From Hondaea fermentalgiana (Eukaryota; Sar; Bigyra; Thraustochytrida; Thraustochytriidae), in NCBI GenBank assembly GCA_014084085.1, contig NPFB01000097.1, forward strand, positions 68,837 through 132,836: 64,000 bases of DNA. Reading direction: 5' to 3'. The notes beneath the pieces were generated by a model that was not told where the DNA came from, ran no database searches, and saw only the letters and a program-made list of their open reading frames with translations. The translations under genes and the position numbers were made by a program. Shown here in pieces: positions 1 through 10,050 of the stretch (within the stretch, counting starts at the first letter, position 1; every line of letters starts with the position of its first letter).

Positions 1-1
1 C

Positions 2-3000
2 GAGGAGGGCGCCGCGGGCGGCAGCGGCACCAGCCGCGAGGGCGGCTCGCGCGGCGGCGGAGAGACGCCCCCGCGCGGCTACGCGGCTCTGCGCCGCGTG
101 AGCGGCCGGAGGAGACGCGCGAAGGAACGCAGACGCAGCGACGGGGCCATGATTTCGGCCGCGCTCGCACAAGTCGCCACGAGCGTGCGCAGAGCCGCGA
201 CCCATTCGCGCGGAAGAAGCCACGGAAGCGACGTGTACCATACAAGACAAGGATCTCACGAGGATGAGGCTACGAGCGCAGACCTTTATTGCTCCGATGA
301 GGATCTCACGCATGATGGGTCATCCTCGTATCGCTATTCTGACGATGACGTCAATGATCGTACAGACCATGACTTCATTCCTGACAGCGAAATATTCGTG
401 AACAATGCTGGAGAGTCGAGCAACGGAGATGATGGTGGTGCATACGGGCTCGACGACGCCCTTGCCCCGCGGCAGACATCTTGCCGCCGACACCGTGGAC
501 GCGCCTCCCGCCGCTCCTCTGGCCATGCTTCAACGTTTTCTTCTGGGTCGGTCCCATCTTTGCCTCGTCGCCGGGGCCAATTTGACGCCACAGAAAGCGT
601 GTCATCTGCAGCAGCACGGCATTCTCGTGATGGAGGCTCCGCTGCCTCTGCATACTCGCACGCCTCAACGCCCACATCGCAACTATCATCTCGCGGCTCG
701 CTGTCATCCCGACGCACGGCCCCATCGCGTAATCCGCTCGCATTGCTCGACTTTCTACCGACAAGCCTCGATATCTGGCACGGTAGCACACGTTCGCGCT
801 CTCGCGCGCTTTCGGACACCAGTGAGGTAGATTCCGAGGCAAGAGACCTCAATCCGTACGCGCAGGAAATGCAGGGCGCAGCCATGTTCGTAGATATTTC
901 CAACTTCTCCGCTTTGGGCGATAAATTGTGCGCTGACGATGTGCGCGGGCCTGAGCAGCTAGTCAAGTTTCTCAACGGATGGCTTGCCCTAGTCGTGCGT
1001 CTCGTGAACAAAGCTGGAGGTGATATTGTCAGTTTTGCTGGCGATGCCGTCATTGTGCTCTGGCCAGTCATGAGCGCTTCCTCCCCGGACACGGCGGGAC
1101 CCGAGAGCTCTAGCCTCACGGTAGCTGTGCAAAGGGCTGTACAGAGTGCGCTTGACATCCAGACAACTATTTTTTCGCGCACTTTTGAAGAAATCGATCT
1201 CGAGTGTGGCCTCAAAGTTGGCATTGGGGCTGGTCACGTTTCGCTGCTGCACGTCGGCGGCACGCGCCAATATCGTGTACGCAACTACACCGCCGTGGGG
1301 GCGGCCGTCAGACAGGCTTTCTGCGCTGAAAAGCTTGCTCGGCCAAAAGGAGATGTCATTTGCTCTGCGGCCGCCTTGCGATCGGGCATTGACAATTATT
1401 TCGCCTGGGATGACCTCGATGACGGCGAATTCGCCCGTATCAAGGACCAAACTGTACGCATTCGCATGCGCAAGCAGACTCGTCTGCAGCTCCCCCAACG
1501 TCGACGTCTCAGTCGTCCCGAGGTTCTTGCAACACTGGACCCGCGGCAGATTCGACGTGCGGCCCGGCTGTACTTGCCGCCCTCTCTCTTTGCGTACGAT
1601 GAGCCACTGAGTCGCGTGTCTGCCAAGGATTGGATCAGCGAACTGCGCCAAGTGACAATTCTTTTCGTTCATCTTGGTTTCAAGGCGCAAGACTTTGACC
1701 AAGGGCTCTCGGACCGCCAGCTCGAGTGGCTCAACGAAGCAGTCTATGAGCTGCAAGAGGCCATCATGGATTATGAGGGTAGTCTGAACAAGCTCAACTT
1801 GGATGACAAAGGCCTCACTGCCATGGCTGTCTTTGGATTGGCGCCACTCGCTCACGAGAATGACGCGACGCGTGCTGTACTCACCGCGCTGCGCATCGTC
1901 AGCGTCCTCGAGGCCGAATTCCGTCTCAAACCGAGCATCGGCATTACCAGTAGCCTCTGCTACTGTGGCGTGGTAGGGCATACTGCAAGTAGGCGCGAAT
2001 TTTCCGTCATTGGTGACGGTGTTAATCTCGCAGCGCGCCTCATGCAGTCTGCGAAAACAAACAGTCGCGTGCGAGTCCTCACCGACGCCGGAACACGCAC
2101 GCTGGTCCGAGACGAAGTCGAATTTTCCACCAATGAGCGCGACATTCGTGTCAAGGGCAAAATGAAAAAGATCAGAGTTTACTCGCCCAGCCGAGCTGGT
2201 CGTATTAATGTCGTGTCTCGATGGTCTGCCATTAGTGTTCGCATCTCGACGACCGTGGCTAACTCGACGACGACGGGCGTAGGGCCTCCGCCGCGTCGAG
2301 TTCGTCGCGACCGTGGACAAGAAGATGCCGAGGACTCAGCGCCGTGGGACGACCCCTCGTCCGTAGGACATGGGCCGCCCGCTGCTTCGTGGCAGCAAGA
2401 GTGGAGGTCCCAAGTTGCTCGCTACGGCACCCGCGTCGTCGAGGACTTGCGTAGCCTCCGTATTAAGCTCATTCATGCCGGCGCAGTCGACACAACGGGG
2501 GAAGATAGCTTGGGCGACTTTCTATCGGAAAGCTCGCGCACCGCGCATGCCGTCACGGTCATTACTGGGGAGATTGGCATGGGAAAGTCCCACATGCTCG
2601 CACGCATTCATCGCGCACGCACGAGCTCCCGCGGGGCGTCGAGCTGCTTGGTCCTAAGCACCGCCGGCAACCCATTCGAACGAGGCGCCCTTGTACGCAG
2701 ATTTGCCATTTGGATCGACCTCATTCACCCAATGCTTGATGCCGCGGATAGACGCGGATGCATTCACCGCTGGCTACGATTGGCTGGCTCGCGGCTCACG
2801 GACCACGAAGCTCTCGTCGCAGACCTTTTTCTTGGCCCCACAGATCGCTTGCCCTTTCAACGTAGGGGTGATCGCGACACGGACGACGAAGACGACGAGC
2901 ATGCTGACGACGAAAGTGACTCGGACTCGGTGGTTCACATGCCCGGACAAAGCGAAGGCGCGAGCGATCTAATTGCCGAGCTGCTCGTGGACGTCCTTCG

Positions 3001-5233
3001 GGGCGTTCTCATGAGTCGTCAAAACGGCAAGGCTGCATCGCTCGTGTGTCTGGTGGACGATGCTCACCACATGGACGACGATTCCTGGATGGTCGTGGAA
3101 CACATCGTTCGGCATCAACCACGTGCGATTTTCCTTGTCATGGCAATGACGGCCATGCACACCTCGGTACCAACGCCGACGCGCCTGTTTTCTCCGCGCG
3201 GGCTGCCAAGTGCCCTGCGTCGCTCCTCAATGCGCGCCAAGCTTTTGGAGAATCCGCGCGTTCACGTCGTACGTCTGGCACCGCTCGGTTATGCTGCAGT
3301 CGCAACCATGCTTCGCGCCCGACTCAATGTTCTCTCCGTGCCCGACAATCTTGTCGACATTTTGACGCTAGCGTCTCTGGGCAACCCTCTTTTTGTCGAA
3401 GAAATTTTGCAGGAAATGCTAGACTCCAAGGCCATTGACGTCGATGAGGCTTCTCGGACGTGCCAATGGCGTCGCCGGCCGCCCAAGTCTGTTACAGACT
3501 TATTTGCGGTCGAGTCCAGGCCTACAGCGCGCGCGACCCAATCAAACAAGCACATGAACAATACCATCCCGGGGAGCGCATTTGGGTTTTCTCCGGCTCG
3601 ATCCTCTTCTTCTGTGGCGTCGTCGGCGGCTTCGTCATCGTCGTCGTCATCATCGTCGCAAGTCGGATCGGGCACCTCGGTCGCGGGTAGTGCTGCTCCT
3701 ACAAGCTCTACGTCTGTGATATCAAGGCCGTTGGCCGTTCTTTCGCCGTCGACACGGTCCCTCCTGCTGCACCCCGCGCGAGTGGTCATTCGCCTCGAAC
3801 GTTTGATTGCTGAGCGGTATGAGCGTTTTGTTCGGCACGAATTCGTGACGCGTGACTCTGCTCACAGCCACCGTCAGCAGCGTAGCGCTGCTGTTGTCGC
3901 GGGTCTCAAGCTCGACCCACCGGCCTCCCTCGTGTGCGTCGTCGGTGCCTGGCTCAATGGCCTGACACTCCGGCAACAGGTCTTGCTTAAGATCGCCAGT
4001 CACGCCGTGGAGGCCAACAAATACTTGCATTTCCACCGCAAGCTTGTCATTGGCGCCATGCTTTTGATCGACACCTCGGCGAGCATCGACGATGTCGTCG
4101 AGGATTTTGAGCTTTTAGAAAAGGCTGGCTTTGTAGAGCTTGCGGGCGACGATTCGCTGCACATGTTCTCCTTTGTCCACTGGCTCATGCCGCACGCCAT
4201 GCGTCTGCGCACCCTAGCCTCGCAGCGGCAAGAGATTGCCAGCAAGTTTGCTCTTGCAGAGGAAAATCACGATGCGCATATTCGACAGCGGTTCCTCACA
4301 CATGCTCTTGACTCCCTTGATGGCAACACGACCATCAAAAGTGGCTTCATCATGGTGCAAAAGCACGCAGCAAGCTTGTCAAAGAACAACGCTGGCGGTT
4401 TTGTCTCATCCTCATCACGAAACTTGAACACCAGTGGTGCTAGTGCTAGTGCTGGTTTCGCGGGTACATTTCCACAGTCAACCAAGAGCCACGGACACCA
4501 TCCGCGTATTCATCGCCGTCGCAGTTCGTATGGAAGCGTGTGGAAGCGACGTTTTGCCAAGCTGTACACGAACCGGCTTGACCTTTTTTACGACGAGTCT
4601 CGCTCGCGACGCATCGGTTCCATTGGACTTGACGCCAACGCTCGCTGTATGGACGCCCCTGTCGTGGGGCAGCGATCTGCTGTCTTGCGGGTTCTTTGCT
4701 ACAACTGGGAGAAGCATGACATGCAGCACATTGGCGAGGAGCGATCGTTTTTCCTTTCGCCCTGCGACGAGGACCCTGCGAGTCGTGATGACTGGATTTA
4801 CAAGATCAAGTTTGCCATCCAGGCAAGCACGGCGCGCCGAGCGGCGCCGCGGCGGTCTTCGGCTCTCTTACAGAGCAGCAGCAGCAGCAGCAGCAACATG
4901 CATGCTCCGCGCCACAACGATGCCTCGATCGCTCCACCTAGCGAGATTCCACCGCCTCCTGACGATCCGCCACTCTTCGACTTTCCAACGAATCTGTCCC
5001 GCCATCGCACCCTGCCGGTGGAGGACCACGGCCCATTTTACGAAGACGAAGACGAGGAGGATAGCGACCGCGTAGACCTCGGACCGGAGTGGATGCACAT
5101 CGAGCTTCCGCCACCGCCTCCCTCGCGCGCGTCCAAGCGCAGCCCTTCCACGATGTTGCTCCCGCCACCGCCGCCGCCTCCCGACGTCCCGCCTCCCCCG
5201 CAGCCGCTCTCGCACCTCTTCGTCTCGCGATGA
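2..5233 (+). CDS. Soluble adenylyl cyclase-like protein (two cyclase domains, P-loop NTPase, C-terminal PH), 5' end beyond window
   Basis: The frame is open to the first base of the window with no ATG before the conserved part, so the start lies to the left. The first cyclase domain (nt ~875-1480) has both metal-aspartate segments, FVDISNFS and FAGDAVIVLWP. The second (nt ~1640-2180) keeps GVVGHTASRREFSVIGDGVN but has FVHLGF where the metal Asp is expected, and its DKGLTAMAVFG segment resembles ADCY10 C2. A P-loop GEIGMGKS (nt ~2568) and an acidic VDDAHH Walker B-like stretch (nt ~3050) follow, as in ADCY10-type enzymes. A PH domain sits at nt ~4525-4830 and the tail is proline-rich. ADCY10-type enzymes make cAMP in response to bicarbonate; whether this one does is inference. 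The C-terminal PH domain is not part of the animal architecture. Serine, aspartate and CAG-type runs occur inside the frame. No intron is visible. Confidence 0.85.
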   Translation, partial: EEGAAGGSGTSREGGSRGGGETPPRGYAALRRVSGRRRRAKERRRSDGAMISAALAQVATSVRRAATHSRGRSHGSDVYHTRQGSHEDEATSADLYCSDEDLTHDGSSSYRYSDDDVNDRTDHDFIPDSEIFVNNAGESSNGDDGGAYGLDDALAPRQTSCRRHRGRASRRSSGHASTFSSGSVPSLPRRRGQFDATESVSSAAARHSRDGGSAASAYSHASTPTSQLSSRGSLSSRRTAPSRNPLALLDFLPTSLDIWHGSTRSRSRALSDTSEVDSEARDLNPYAQEMQGAAMFVDISNFSALGDKLCADDVRGPEQLVKFLNGWLALVVRLVNKAGGDIVSFAGDAVIVLWPVMSASSPDTAGPESSSLTVAVQRAVQSALDIQTTIFSRTFEEIDLECGLKVGIGAGHVSLLHVGGTRQYRVRNYTAVGAAVRQAFCAEKLARPKGDVICSAAALRSGIDNYFAWDDLDDGEFARIKDQTVRIRMRKQTRLQLPQRRRLSRPEVLATLDPRQIRRAARLYLPPSLFAYDEPLSRVSAKDWISELRQVTILFVHLGFKAQDFDQGLSDRQLEWLNEAVYELQEAIMDYEGSLNKLNLDDKGLTAMAVFGLAPLAHENDATRAVLTALRIVSVLEAEFRLKPSIGITSSLCYCGVVGHTASRREFSVIGDGVNLAARLMQSAKTNSRVRVLTDAGTRTLVRDEVEFSTNERDIRVKGKMKKIRVYSPSRAGRINVVSRWSAISVRISTTVANSTTTGVGPPPRRVRRDRGQEDAEDSAPWDDPSSVGHGPPAASWQQEWRSQVARYGTRVVEDLRSLRIKLIHAGAVDTTGEDSLGDFLSESSRTAHAVTVITGEIGMGKSHMLARIHRARTSSRGASSCLVLSTAGNPFERGALVRRFAIWIDLIHPMLDAADRRGCIHRWLRLAGSRLTDHEALVADLFLGPTDRLPFQRRGDRDTDDEDDEHADDESDSDSVVHMPGQSEGASDLIAELLVDVLRGVLMSRQNGKAASLVCLVDDAHHMDDDSWMVVEHIVRHQPRAIFLVMAMTAMHTSVPTPTRLFSPRGLPSALRRSSMRAKLLENPRVHVVRLAPLGYAAVATMLRARLNVLSVPDNLVDILTLASLGNPLFVEEILQEMLDSKAIDVDEASRTCQWRRRPPKSVTDLFAVESRPTARATQSNKHMNNTIPGSAFGFSPARSSSSVASSAASSSSSSSSSQVGSGTSVAGSAAPTSSTSVISRPLAVLSPSTRSLLLHPARVVIRLERLIAERYERFVRHEFVTRDSAHSHRQQRSAAVVAGLKLDPPASLVCVVGAWLNGLTLRQQVLLKIASHAVEANKYLHFHRKLVIGAMLLIDTSASIDDVVEDFELLEKAGFVELAGDDSLHMFSFVHWLMPHAMRLRTLASQRQEIASKFALAEENHDAHIRQRFLTHALDSLDGNTTIKSGFIMVQKHAASLSKNNAGGFVSSSSRNLNTSGASASAGFAGTFPQSTKSHGHHPRIHRRRSSYGSVWKRRFAKLYTNRLDLFYDESRSRRIGSIGLDANARCMDAPVVGQRSAVLRVLCYNWEKHDMQHIGEERSFFLSPCDEDPASRDDWIYKIKFAIQASTARRAAPRRSSALLQSSSSSSSNMHAPRHNDASIAPPSEIPPPPDDPPLFDFPTNLSRHRTLPVEDHGPFYEDEDEEDSDRVDLGPEWMHIELPPPPPSRASKRSPSTMLLPPPPPPPDVPPPPQPLSHLFVSR

Positions 5234-5998
5234 ACCAACCGCCACCCACCCACCCGCCCATCCTCCTCATCTCTCACCTGCCTGTGAATAAAAAGATAAC
5301 CTTACCTCTTGGCAAATTCTACCGCCGCGGCCGCATCAACCGCCCCCAAGCTAGGCCTCGTACCCGTGCACCTGCTGCACGGCCTCGGCCCCGGCCACCT
5401 ACACCGTGCGTGCGCGTCCCCAAGCAAGCTAGATTCGCCCGCGCCGCCCTTGGCCGGGCGCATCTCGCGCCCGGAATTCCGGGCCGGCGCCCGTATTTCC
5501 TCCCCTCCGGTCGGCCGTGAGGCAGAGCGAGGGAGCCGGCCGAACGCGGAGGGGCAAGAGGGGGAGAGAGAGAGGGAGAGAAAGCCGCGAAGAGCAAAGA
5601 GAAATAAAGAGGCGGCAGGTCGCCAAGCAGCGCGAGCAGAGCCAGCCGGCCGCGGGAGCAGAGCCGCGAGCGGGCGCGGAAGAGCGCGGCGGAGCGCGGC
5701 GGGCAGAGCGCGAAGGGAGCGGAGCGGAGCGCGGCGCGGCGCGGCGAGGCGCGGCGCGGCGAGGCGAGGCGAGGGCGCCGATCGGTCGGTCGATCGTTGC
5801 GGGGTGCACGGCGGAGAGCGGGCGAACGAACGAACGAACGAACGTTTCGGACGCGGGGGACGCGCGCGGGAGGCCGCGCGGCACGCTGCGCGCGCTGGGA
5901 TCTGGAGGGGAGTGAGCGGGAGCGGGCGCGAGAGCCGAGGGCGCGGTCGATCGACAGACAGACAGACAGACAGGCGCGCAGAGGAAACAAGGACACAT
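5234..5998 (+). promoter_or_regulatory. GC-rich leader/promoter of the acyltransferase gene with short tandem repeats
   Basis: No gene is seen. The stretch is extremely GC-rich. It holds purine-rich GAGC-type repeats at 5636-5740 (agcagagc, ggagcggagc, gcggcgcggc), a (CGAA)5 run at 5823-5844 and a (GACA)5 run at 5953-5973. The frame of the downstream gene stays open through it, but it has no ATG and encodes only low-complexity Arg/Ala/Gly sequence, so it is treated as untranslated. Confidence 0.5.
5823..5844 (+). repeat. (CGAA)5 array
   Basis: Five perfect cgaa units in the GC-rich leader of the acyltransferase gene, followed by a separate (GACA)5 run at 5953-5973. Confidence 0.85.
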
Positions 5999-7360
5999 AT
6001 GCCTCCCGCCCGTGAGGACACCCGGCTGGACGCCGGGCTCGCCGTCCCGTTCAACGCCCACAACGTCGCGCCTGGCGCCACGGCCGCAGCAGCGGGGCCG
6101 AGGATGATCTCGCACAAGCGCAGGATGCTCGCCAAGGGGTTCCCGCAGCAAACCTCGTCCTCCACGGCCTCGCACGGGTTCGGTCTGCCCACGACGCCCA
6201 CGGGCGCCAGCGCGAAGCTGGGCAAGGCCGCAGCGCAGGAGGTCAGTAGTGGGAAAAGTGACCTGCAGGCAACGTCGCGACTCGAATTCCTCGCCTTTTA
6301 TGCGCGCATCGCCGGTCTCCTGCTCATCAGCATCATGATCATCCTCGTTGGCCTGTCTGCCTGGCCAATGATTGCCCCCTTTCACCGGGGCAAGTGGCGC
6401 ACCTTTATCGACCAACTCGAGTGTCTGTGGGTGAATGCGCTTCTGTGGCTGCTACCCGCCACCACGCTCGAGATGCACGGCGACTTTCCGACCGCATCGT
6501 CGACGCCCAAGTTGCTCATTTGCAACCACGCTACCGACGTCGACTGGATCTACCAGCTCATGCCCATGACCGTCGTCAACTTTGGTACGACCGATCTCAG
6601 TGGTTCCGTGAAGATTTTTCTCAAACAAGAGGTCAAGAATATCCCCATTGTCGGCTGGGGCTGCGCCCTCTTCGAATTTGTTTTTCTCAAGCGTGACTGG
6701 GCCGTAGATAGACTGCGTATCGAGAATTCGCTCACGCGCTTTTGCAAAGACGGCGGCCCGATTACGGTGATTCTCTACCCGGAAGGATCCACCGTCAACA
6801 CGCGCACTCTCGACAAGTGCCGCACCTTTGCCCGCGTGCAGGGCCGGCCCGAGTTTGACCTCACCTTGCTGCCACGTGTGCGCGGGTTCGCACACATTTG
6901 CGAAACTCTCGCCAAGCACTCTCCCACGGGCGACGTCGACGTCTTTGACCAGACCATGGCGTTCGACACATACTCCGGCGAGGTACCTGACTGGGAGATG
7001 GGCTTTAAGCGTAACGTGGACACGGGCGTGCCGAACTTCCAGACCATGTTCCTCGGGCGCGCGTCTCGCCGCTGCCACATTGACTCGCGCCGCTTTTCGT
7101 ACCGCCAGCTCAAGCAAGAGTACCAGGACTCGCTCGAGAATTGGCTCGACGAGCGCTGGGCCCGCAAGGAGAGCCTGCTCCGCGAATTCATCGAGCACCA
7201 GCAGTTCGATTCGCTCGGCGCGGAACCGCGATTGTCGGTTCCGGTAAACGGTTCCATCCGTCGCTCTCTCATGGCCGTCACCTTTTACATTGCCATGTGG
7301 GTTGGTATGGCGTTCACATATTCGCGCTACTCGGCCGACTTTTCCGCATTCAATCTGTAA
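5999..7360 (+). CDS. 1-acyl-sn-glycerol-3-phosphate acyltransferase family (AGPAT/LCLAT1-type)
   Basis: This 453-residue PlsC-family acyltransferase would move an acyl group from acyl-CoA to a lysophospholipid at the ER or another endomembrane. The catalytic block NHATDVDW gives H-x4-D (His177, Asp182). The second block is YPEGS (261-264), with Ser in place of the usual Thr of EGT. A hydrophobic segment (residues ~100-125) precedes the catalytic domain and another lies near the C-terminus. The N-terminal ~95 residues are polar and low in complexity. The start is the first in-frame ATG; a second Met lies at residue ~36. NH-x3-DW is typical of the AGPAT3-5/lysocardiolipin acyltransferase/plant LPAT4-5 branch, so the substrate may be lysophosphatidate or another lysolipid. 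It follows the cyclase gene on the same strand but has its own promoter region. Confidence 0.85.
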   Translation: MPPAREDTRLDAGLAVPFNAHNVAPGATAAAAGPRMISHKRRMLAKGFPQQTSSSTASHGFGLPTTPTGASAKLGKAAAQEVSSGKSDLQATSRLEFLAFYARIAGLLLISIMIILVGLSAWPMIAPFHRGKWRTFIDQLECLWVNALLWLLPATTLEMHGDFPTASSTPKLLICNHATDVDWIYQLMPMTVVNFGTTDLSGSVKIFLKQEVKNIPIVGWGCALFEFVFLKRDWAVDRLRIENSLTRFCKDGGPITVILYPEGSTVNTRTLDKCRTFARVQGRPEFDLTLLPRVRGFAHICETLAKHSPTGDVDVFDQTMAFDTYSGEVPDWEMGFKRNVDTGVPNFQTMFLGRASRRCHIDSRRFSYRQLKQEYQDSLENWLDERWARKESLLREFIEHQQFDSLGAEPRLSVPVNGSIRRSLMAVTFYIAMWVGMAFTYSRYSADFSAFNL

Positions 7361-7491
7361 CTTATTTATAACATTCTCTTTTTTTCTTCGTGTTCTTCTT
7401 CTTCTTCTTCTACTTCTTCTTGTCGTCTTTGATTTCTTTTCTCGTTTTGACCTTGACGAGATCGTCTCACTCTCGACCAAAGGCCGGCCAA

Positions 7492-10050
7492 CTACGCGGC
7501 TTCGGGCGCCCTGCCCATGGGCTCGCGCACGACGGACCTTGTTCTGTCCAAAGGCCCGTCCTGACTCTGACCTGACCCATTTCGACCGTGCGAACCCGCG
7601 TTCGCGCTTCCTTTGCGCGGACAGCAAGACCGCAGCGCGGCAATCCACCAATTGCGCTCCGTCCCATCGTACGCGCGAAGCGTAATGAGCTGTTTCTGGT
7701 GCTGCTTGTGCGAAAGGAAAATGTGCGCCGTATAAGCTGGCTCCACCTTGACAGACATCAAAGACACGGACTCGCGCAGACTTTCTGACTCGTAGTCATG
7801 CAGATCGAGCCTTCCAGGCCGCACGACGGCATAACGTTTGATCCATTCACCATCCCGCTTTCGCCCCACAGACTTGAGCCAAAGCGAACCGGCCTCGACC
7901 TGGACAGCTTGTGACGTCCGTGTAAACTCCTCCACCCAGCTTGTACGCTCCGCCTCGATTGGAAGGGCCAGATAAACGTGATGCTTTAAACGGGCGTGCG
8001 AGATGGACGTGGAAAACGTCGAAACGCTTGTGCCCGATGTGGAGCTGCCGGCCTCCGACGTCAAGTCTGAAATGCCCGACCCGCCGAGGTTCCCACTGCT
8101 GCTCGTCGTGCTACTATTGCAGTCAAAGCTCGCAGCGGTCTCGAGCGAGCTCAATGCATGATGGTCGTGCTCTACAAGGTGCAACTTGAAGATAGGCTTG
8201 CCATGCTTGCTGTGGGCCGCATGCGCATCGGCTGTCTCCACATTGTAGTTGCGCTTGCGCAGCCAAACCATCATCGAGGACCGCGCGTCGCCATCGAGCT
8301 CATTTTGGGCGCTCGGGCGACGAATGACCCGCAGTTCCGTCTGATCAAGAAATACCGAGCGCAGCGGACGATACGGGAGCTTTTTCGACCCCGACGCGAC
8401 GGCAGGACAGTCGCCAGCCAGCACGCGGGCGAGATACATGGAGTACTTTTTGGCGTCTATTTCGGATCGAAAAATGTGCAGCCTCTTGTCTACGTAAACG
8501 CAAAACCGCGCCGAGCATTTCTCGGACTTGCGCGCAGAGGCAAGTTTGACGAGCAGCGTTCCCATGCGGGCCTCGGCCCAGAGCGGAGTAAAGCTGGGCG
8601 GCGCTTTCCGGACACGCCGCGTTCTGCTGCGACCGCGCCGTCTCGTTTTGAAGCTGTCCGCACTTCCTTCTGACGCGGAGCCGTCCTTGTCATCCTCCTC
8701 GCCCTCGCTCACATCGTCGTCGCTCTGCGTGGTTTTGTCTTCGTCGACAGTTGCAGTCAAGCTCGCCGGAGCCTCCTTGTGCTTTGTCGCAGACTCGTTG
8801 TTCTCGTCCTCGAGACAGCAAAATGCGCCTTGCACGACAGCTCGAAGCGGAACAGGCGGCGGCGGGGCTGCTTTCTTATGGGAGGCCATTGATACCTTGG
8901 GAGGTGGTAGCCCGTCGACATTTGCGAATGTAGGCTGGGACAAAGTTACCGCCACTGCCACTTTCGCCGACTCAGAGGGCTTGGAGTCCACATTGAGCCT
9001 CGACGATTGGCGCTTCGGTCGCATTGGGACAGGCGGCGGTGGGCCTCGACCATTCTTTTGTAGCGCCGCAGCCGCTGCTGCGCGGGCCACAGCCACCGAT
9101 GGCCCCCCATTCGAGGCAGCAGCTCTCATGGCTGGCTTCGTGGCTTGTTGCGTCTCTGGTGGCGCGCCAATCGGCTCTGCAAGTGAATTCTCGAGCAATT
9201 CGTCACGCGCGACCTCGTTGAGATCGAGCTCGAGCGTTTCTGTGGAAAAGTTGGAAGCGAACGACATCGAGCTTGACTCGGGTTTCCGCCGCACGTCGAC
9301 TGCGTCGCACGTGTCTGTAAGGAACTGGGCCACCAACTGCTGAGAGATTGTTTGCTGCGTTTCTCGTGGATGGTTAAAGGAAGAATGCCGGCTCAAGGAA
9401 GGCGAATTCCCTCGGCTAAAGCTCAAGGACGGAAGCGAAGATGCCACAGAGCTTCGTCGGGAGCTGCGATCGGTATCGTCAGGTGCAGCGTCTCGAAGTC
9501 GTTCAAGGCGTTCTACGAGTCGAATTGATTCGCGCGCCGATGCAGTAATGAGACGTTCAATCTTCTTGTCGCTGCCTCTCTGGAAATCGTGCATCTCCTC
9601 AGCATGCATCTGTTTCCAGGCCAGCAGGTCGTTCCCGTTTCCGAGGTCACGTAGAGCGGCCTTGAATCTTTCGATTTCGTCCTCCCTATACTCACCTTGA
9701 TCAAGCCCGGCGGTGCCAGGTTTGGCATGGTCGAGTTTGAACTGGACGCGTTTGAGCTCGTATCTCAGCTCATCGTTTTCCTTTTCCAGTGTCTTAATCG
9801 TAGCGAAAGGGTCATTGATGTCGCTGTGCACGGGCGGTTGATGCATGCGTCGCAACAGCACTTCCTTGTCCCTCCTCAGGCATTCGACGACTTGCTCAAG
9901 GTATTTTATCCTTGCCTCCGATCGTTCGAGCTGAGCGCTTTGTTTTGTTTCCTTGCGTACAAGAGCCTGACCGAGTTGCGCGGCCAGCTCCAGCTCCTCA
10001 TCTTTGAGGCGGAGCTGGCGCTCAAGAGCCCGCACTCTTGCTTCTGCCAT
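7492..10050 (-). CDS. Coiled-coil protein with tandem PH domains
   Basis: The 852-residue protein starts at an ATG at 10050. Residues ~1-170 are heptad-like and charged, indicating a coiled coil. A long Ser/Pro-rich disordered region follows, with PPPPVPMRPKR-type proline motifs that could bind SH3 or WW domains. Two PH folds occupy the C-terminal part. The first (~480-690) is split by a serine-rich insert. The second (~700-800) begins SLWLKSVGRKRDGEWIKRY and ends with the diagnostic Trp helix NWWIAALRS. It probably acts as a membrane-recruited scaffold; no catalytic domain is seen. It converges tail to tail on the acyltransferase gene, with only ~130 bp between the stop codons. No orthologue is recognised. 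Confidence 0.75.
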   Translation of the reverse strand: MAEARVRALERQLRLKDEELELAAQLGQALVRKETKQSAQLERSEARIKYLEQVVECLRRDKEVLLRRMHQPPVHSDINDPFATIKTLEKENDELRYELKRVQFKLDHAKPGTAGLDQGEYREDEIERFKAALRDLGNGNDLLAWKQMHAEEMHDFQRGSDKKIERLITASARESIRLVERLERLRDAAPDDTDRSSRRSSVASSLPSLSFSRGNSPSLSRHSSFNHPRETQQTISQQLVAQFLTDTCDAVDVRRKPESSSMSFASNFSTETLELDLNEVARDELLENSLAEPIGAPPETQQATKPAMRAAASNGGPSVAVARAAAAAALQKNGRGPPPPVPMRPKRQSSRLNVDSKPSESAKVAVAVTLSQPTFANVDGLPPPKVSMASHKKAAPPPPVPLRAVVQGAFCCLEDENNESATKHKEAPASLTATVDEDKTTQSDDDVSEGEEDDKDGSASEGSADSFKTRRRGRSRTRRVRKAPPSFTPLWAEARMGTLLVKLASARKSEKCSARFCVYVDKRLHIFRSEIDAKKYSMYLARVLAGDCPAVASGSKKLPYRPLRSVFLDQTELRVIRRPSAQNELDGDARSSMMVWLRKRNYNVETADAHAAHSKHGKPIFKLHLVEHDHHALSSLETAASFDCNSSTTSSSGNLGGSGISDLTSEAGSSTSGTSVSTFSTSISHARLKHHVYLALPIEAERTSWVEEFTRTSQAVQVEAGSLWLKSVGRKRDGEWIKRYAVVRPGRLDLHDYESESLRESVSLMSVKVEPAYTAHIFLSHKQHQKQLITLRAYDGTERNWWIAALRSCCPRKGSANAGSHGRNGSGQSQDGPLDRTRSVVREPMGRAPEAA

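Noticed and set aside
5309..5998. N-terminal extension of the acyltransferase from a TTG
   Set aside because: The frame is open only because the DNA is GC-rich and repetitive. It has no ATG and encodes low-complexity Arg/Gly/Ala sequence.
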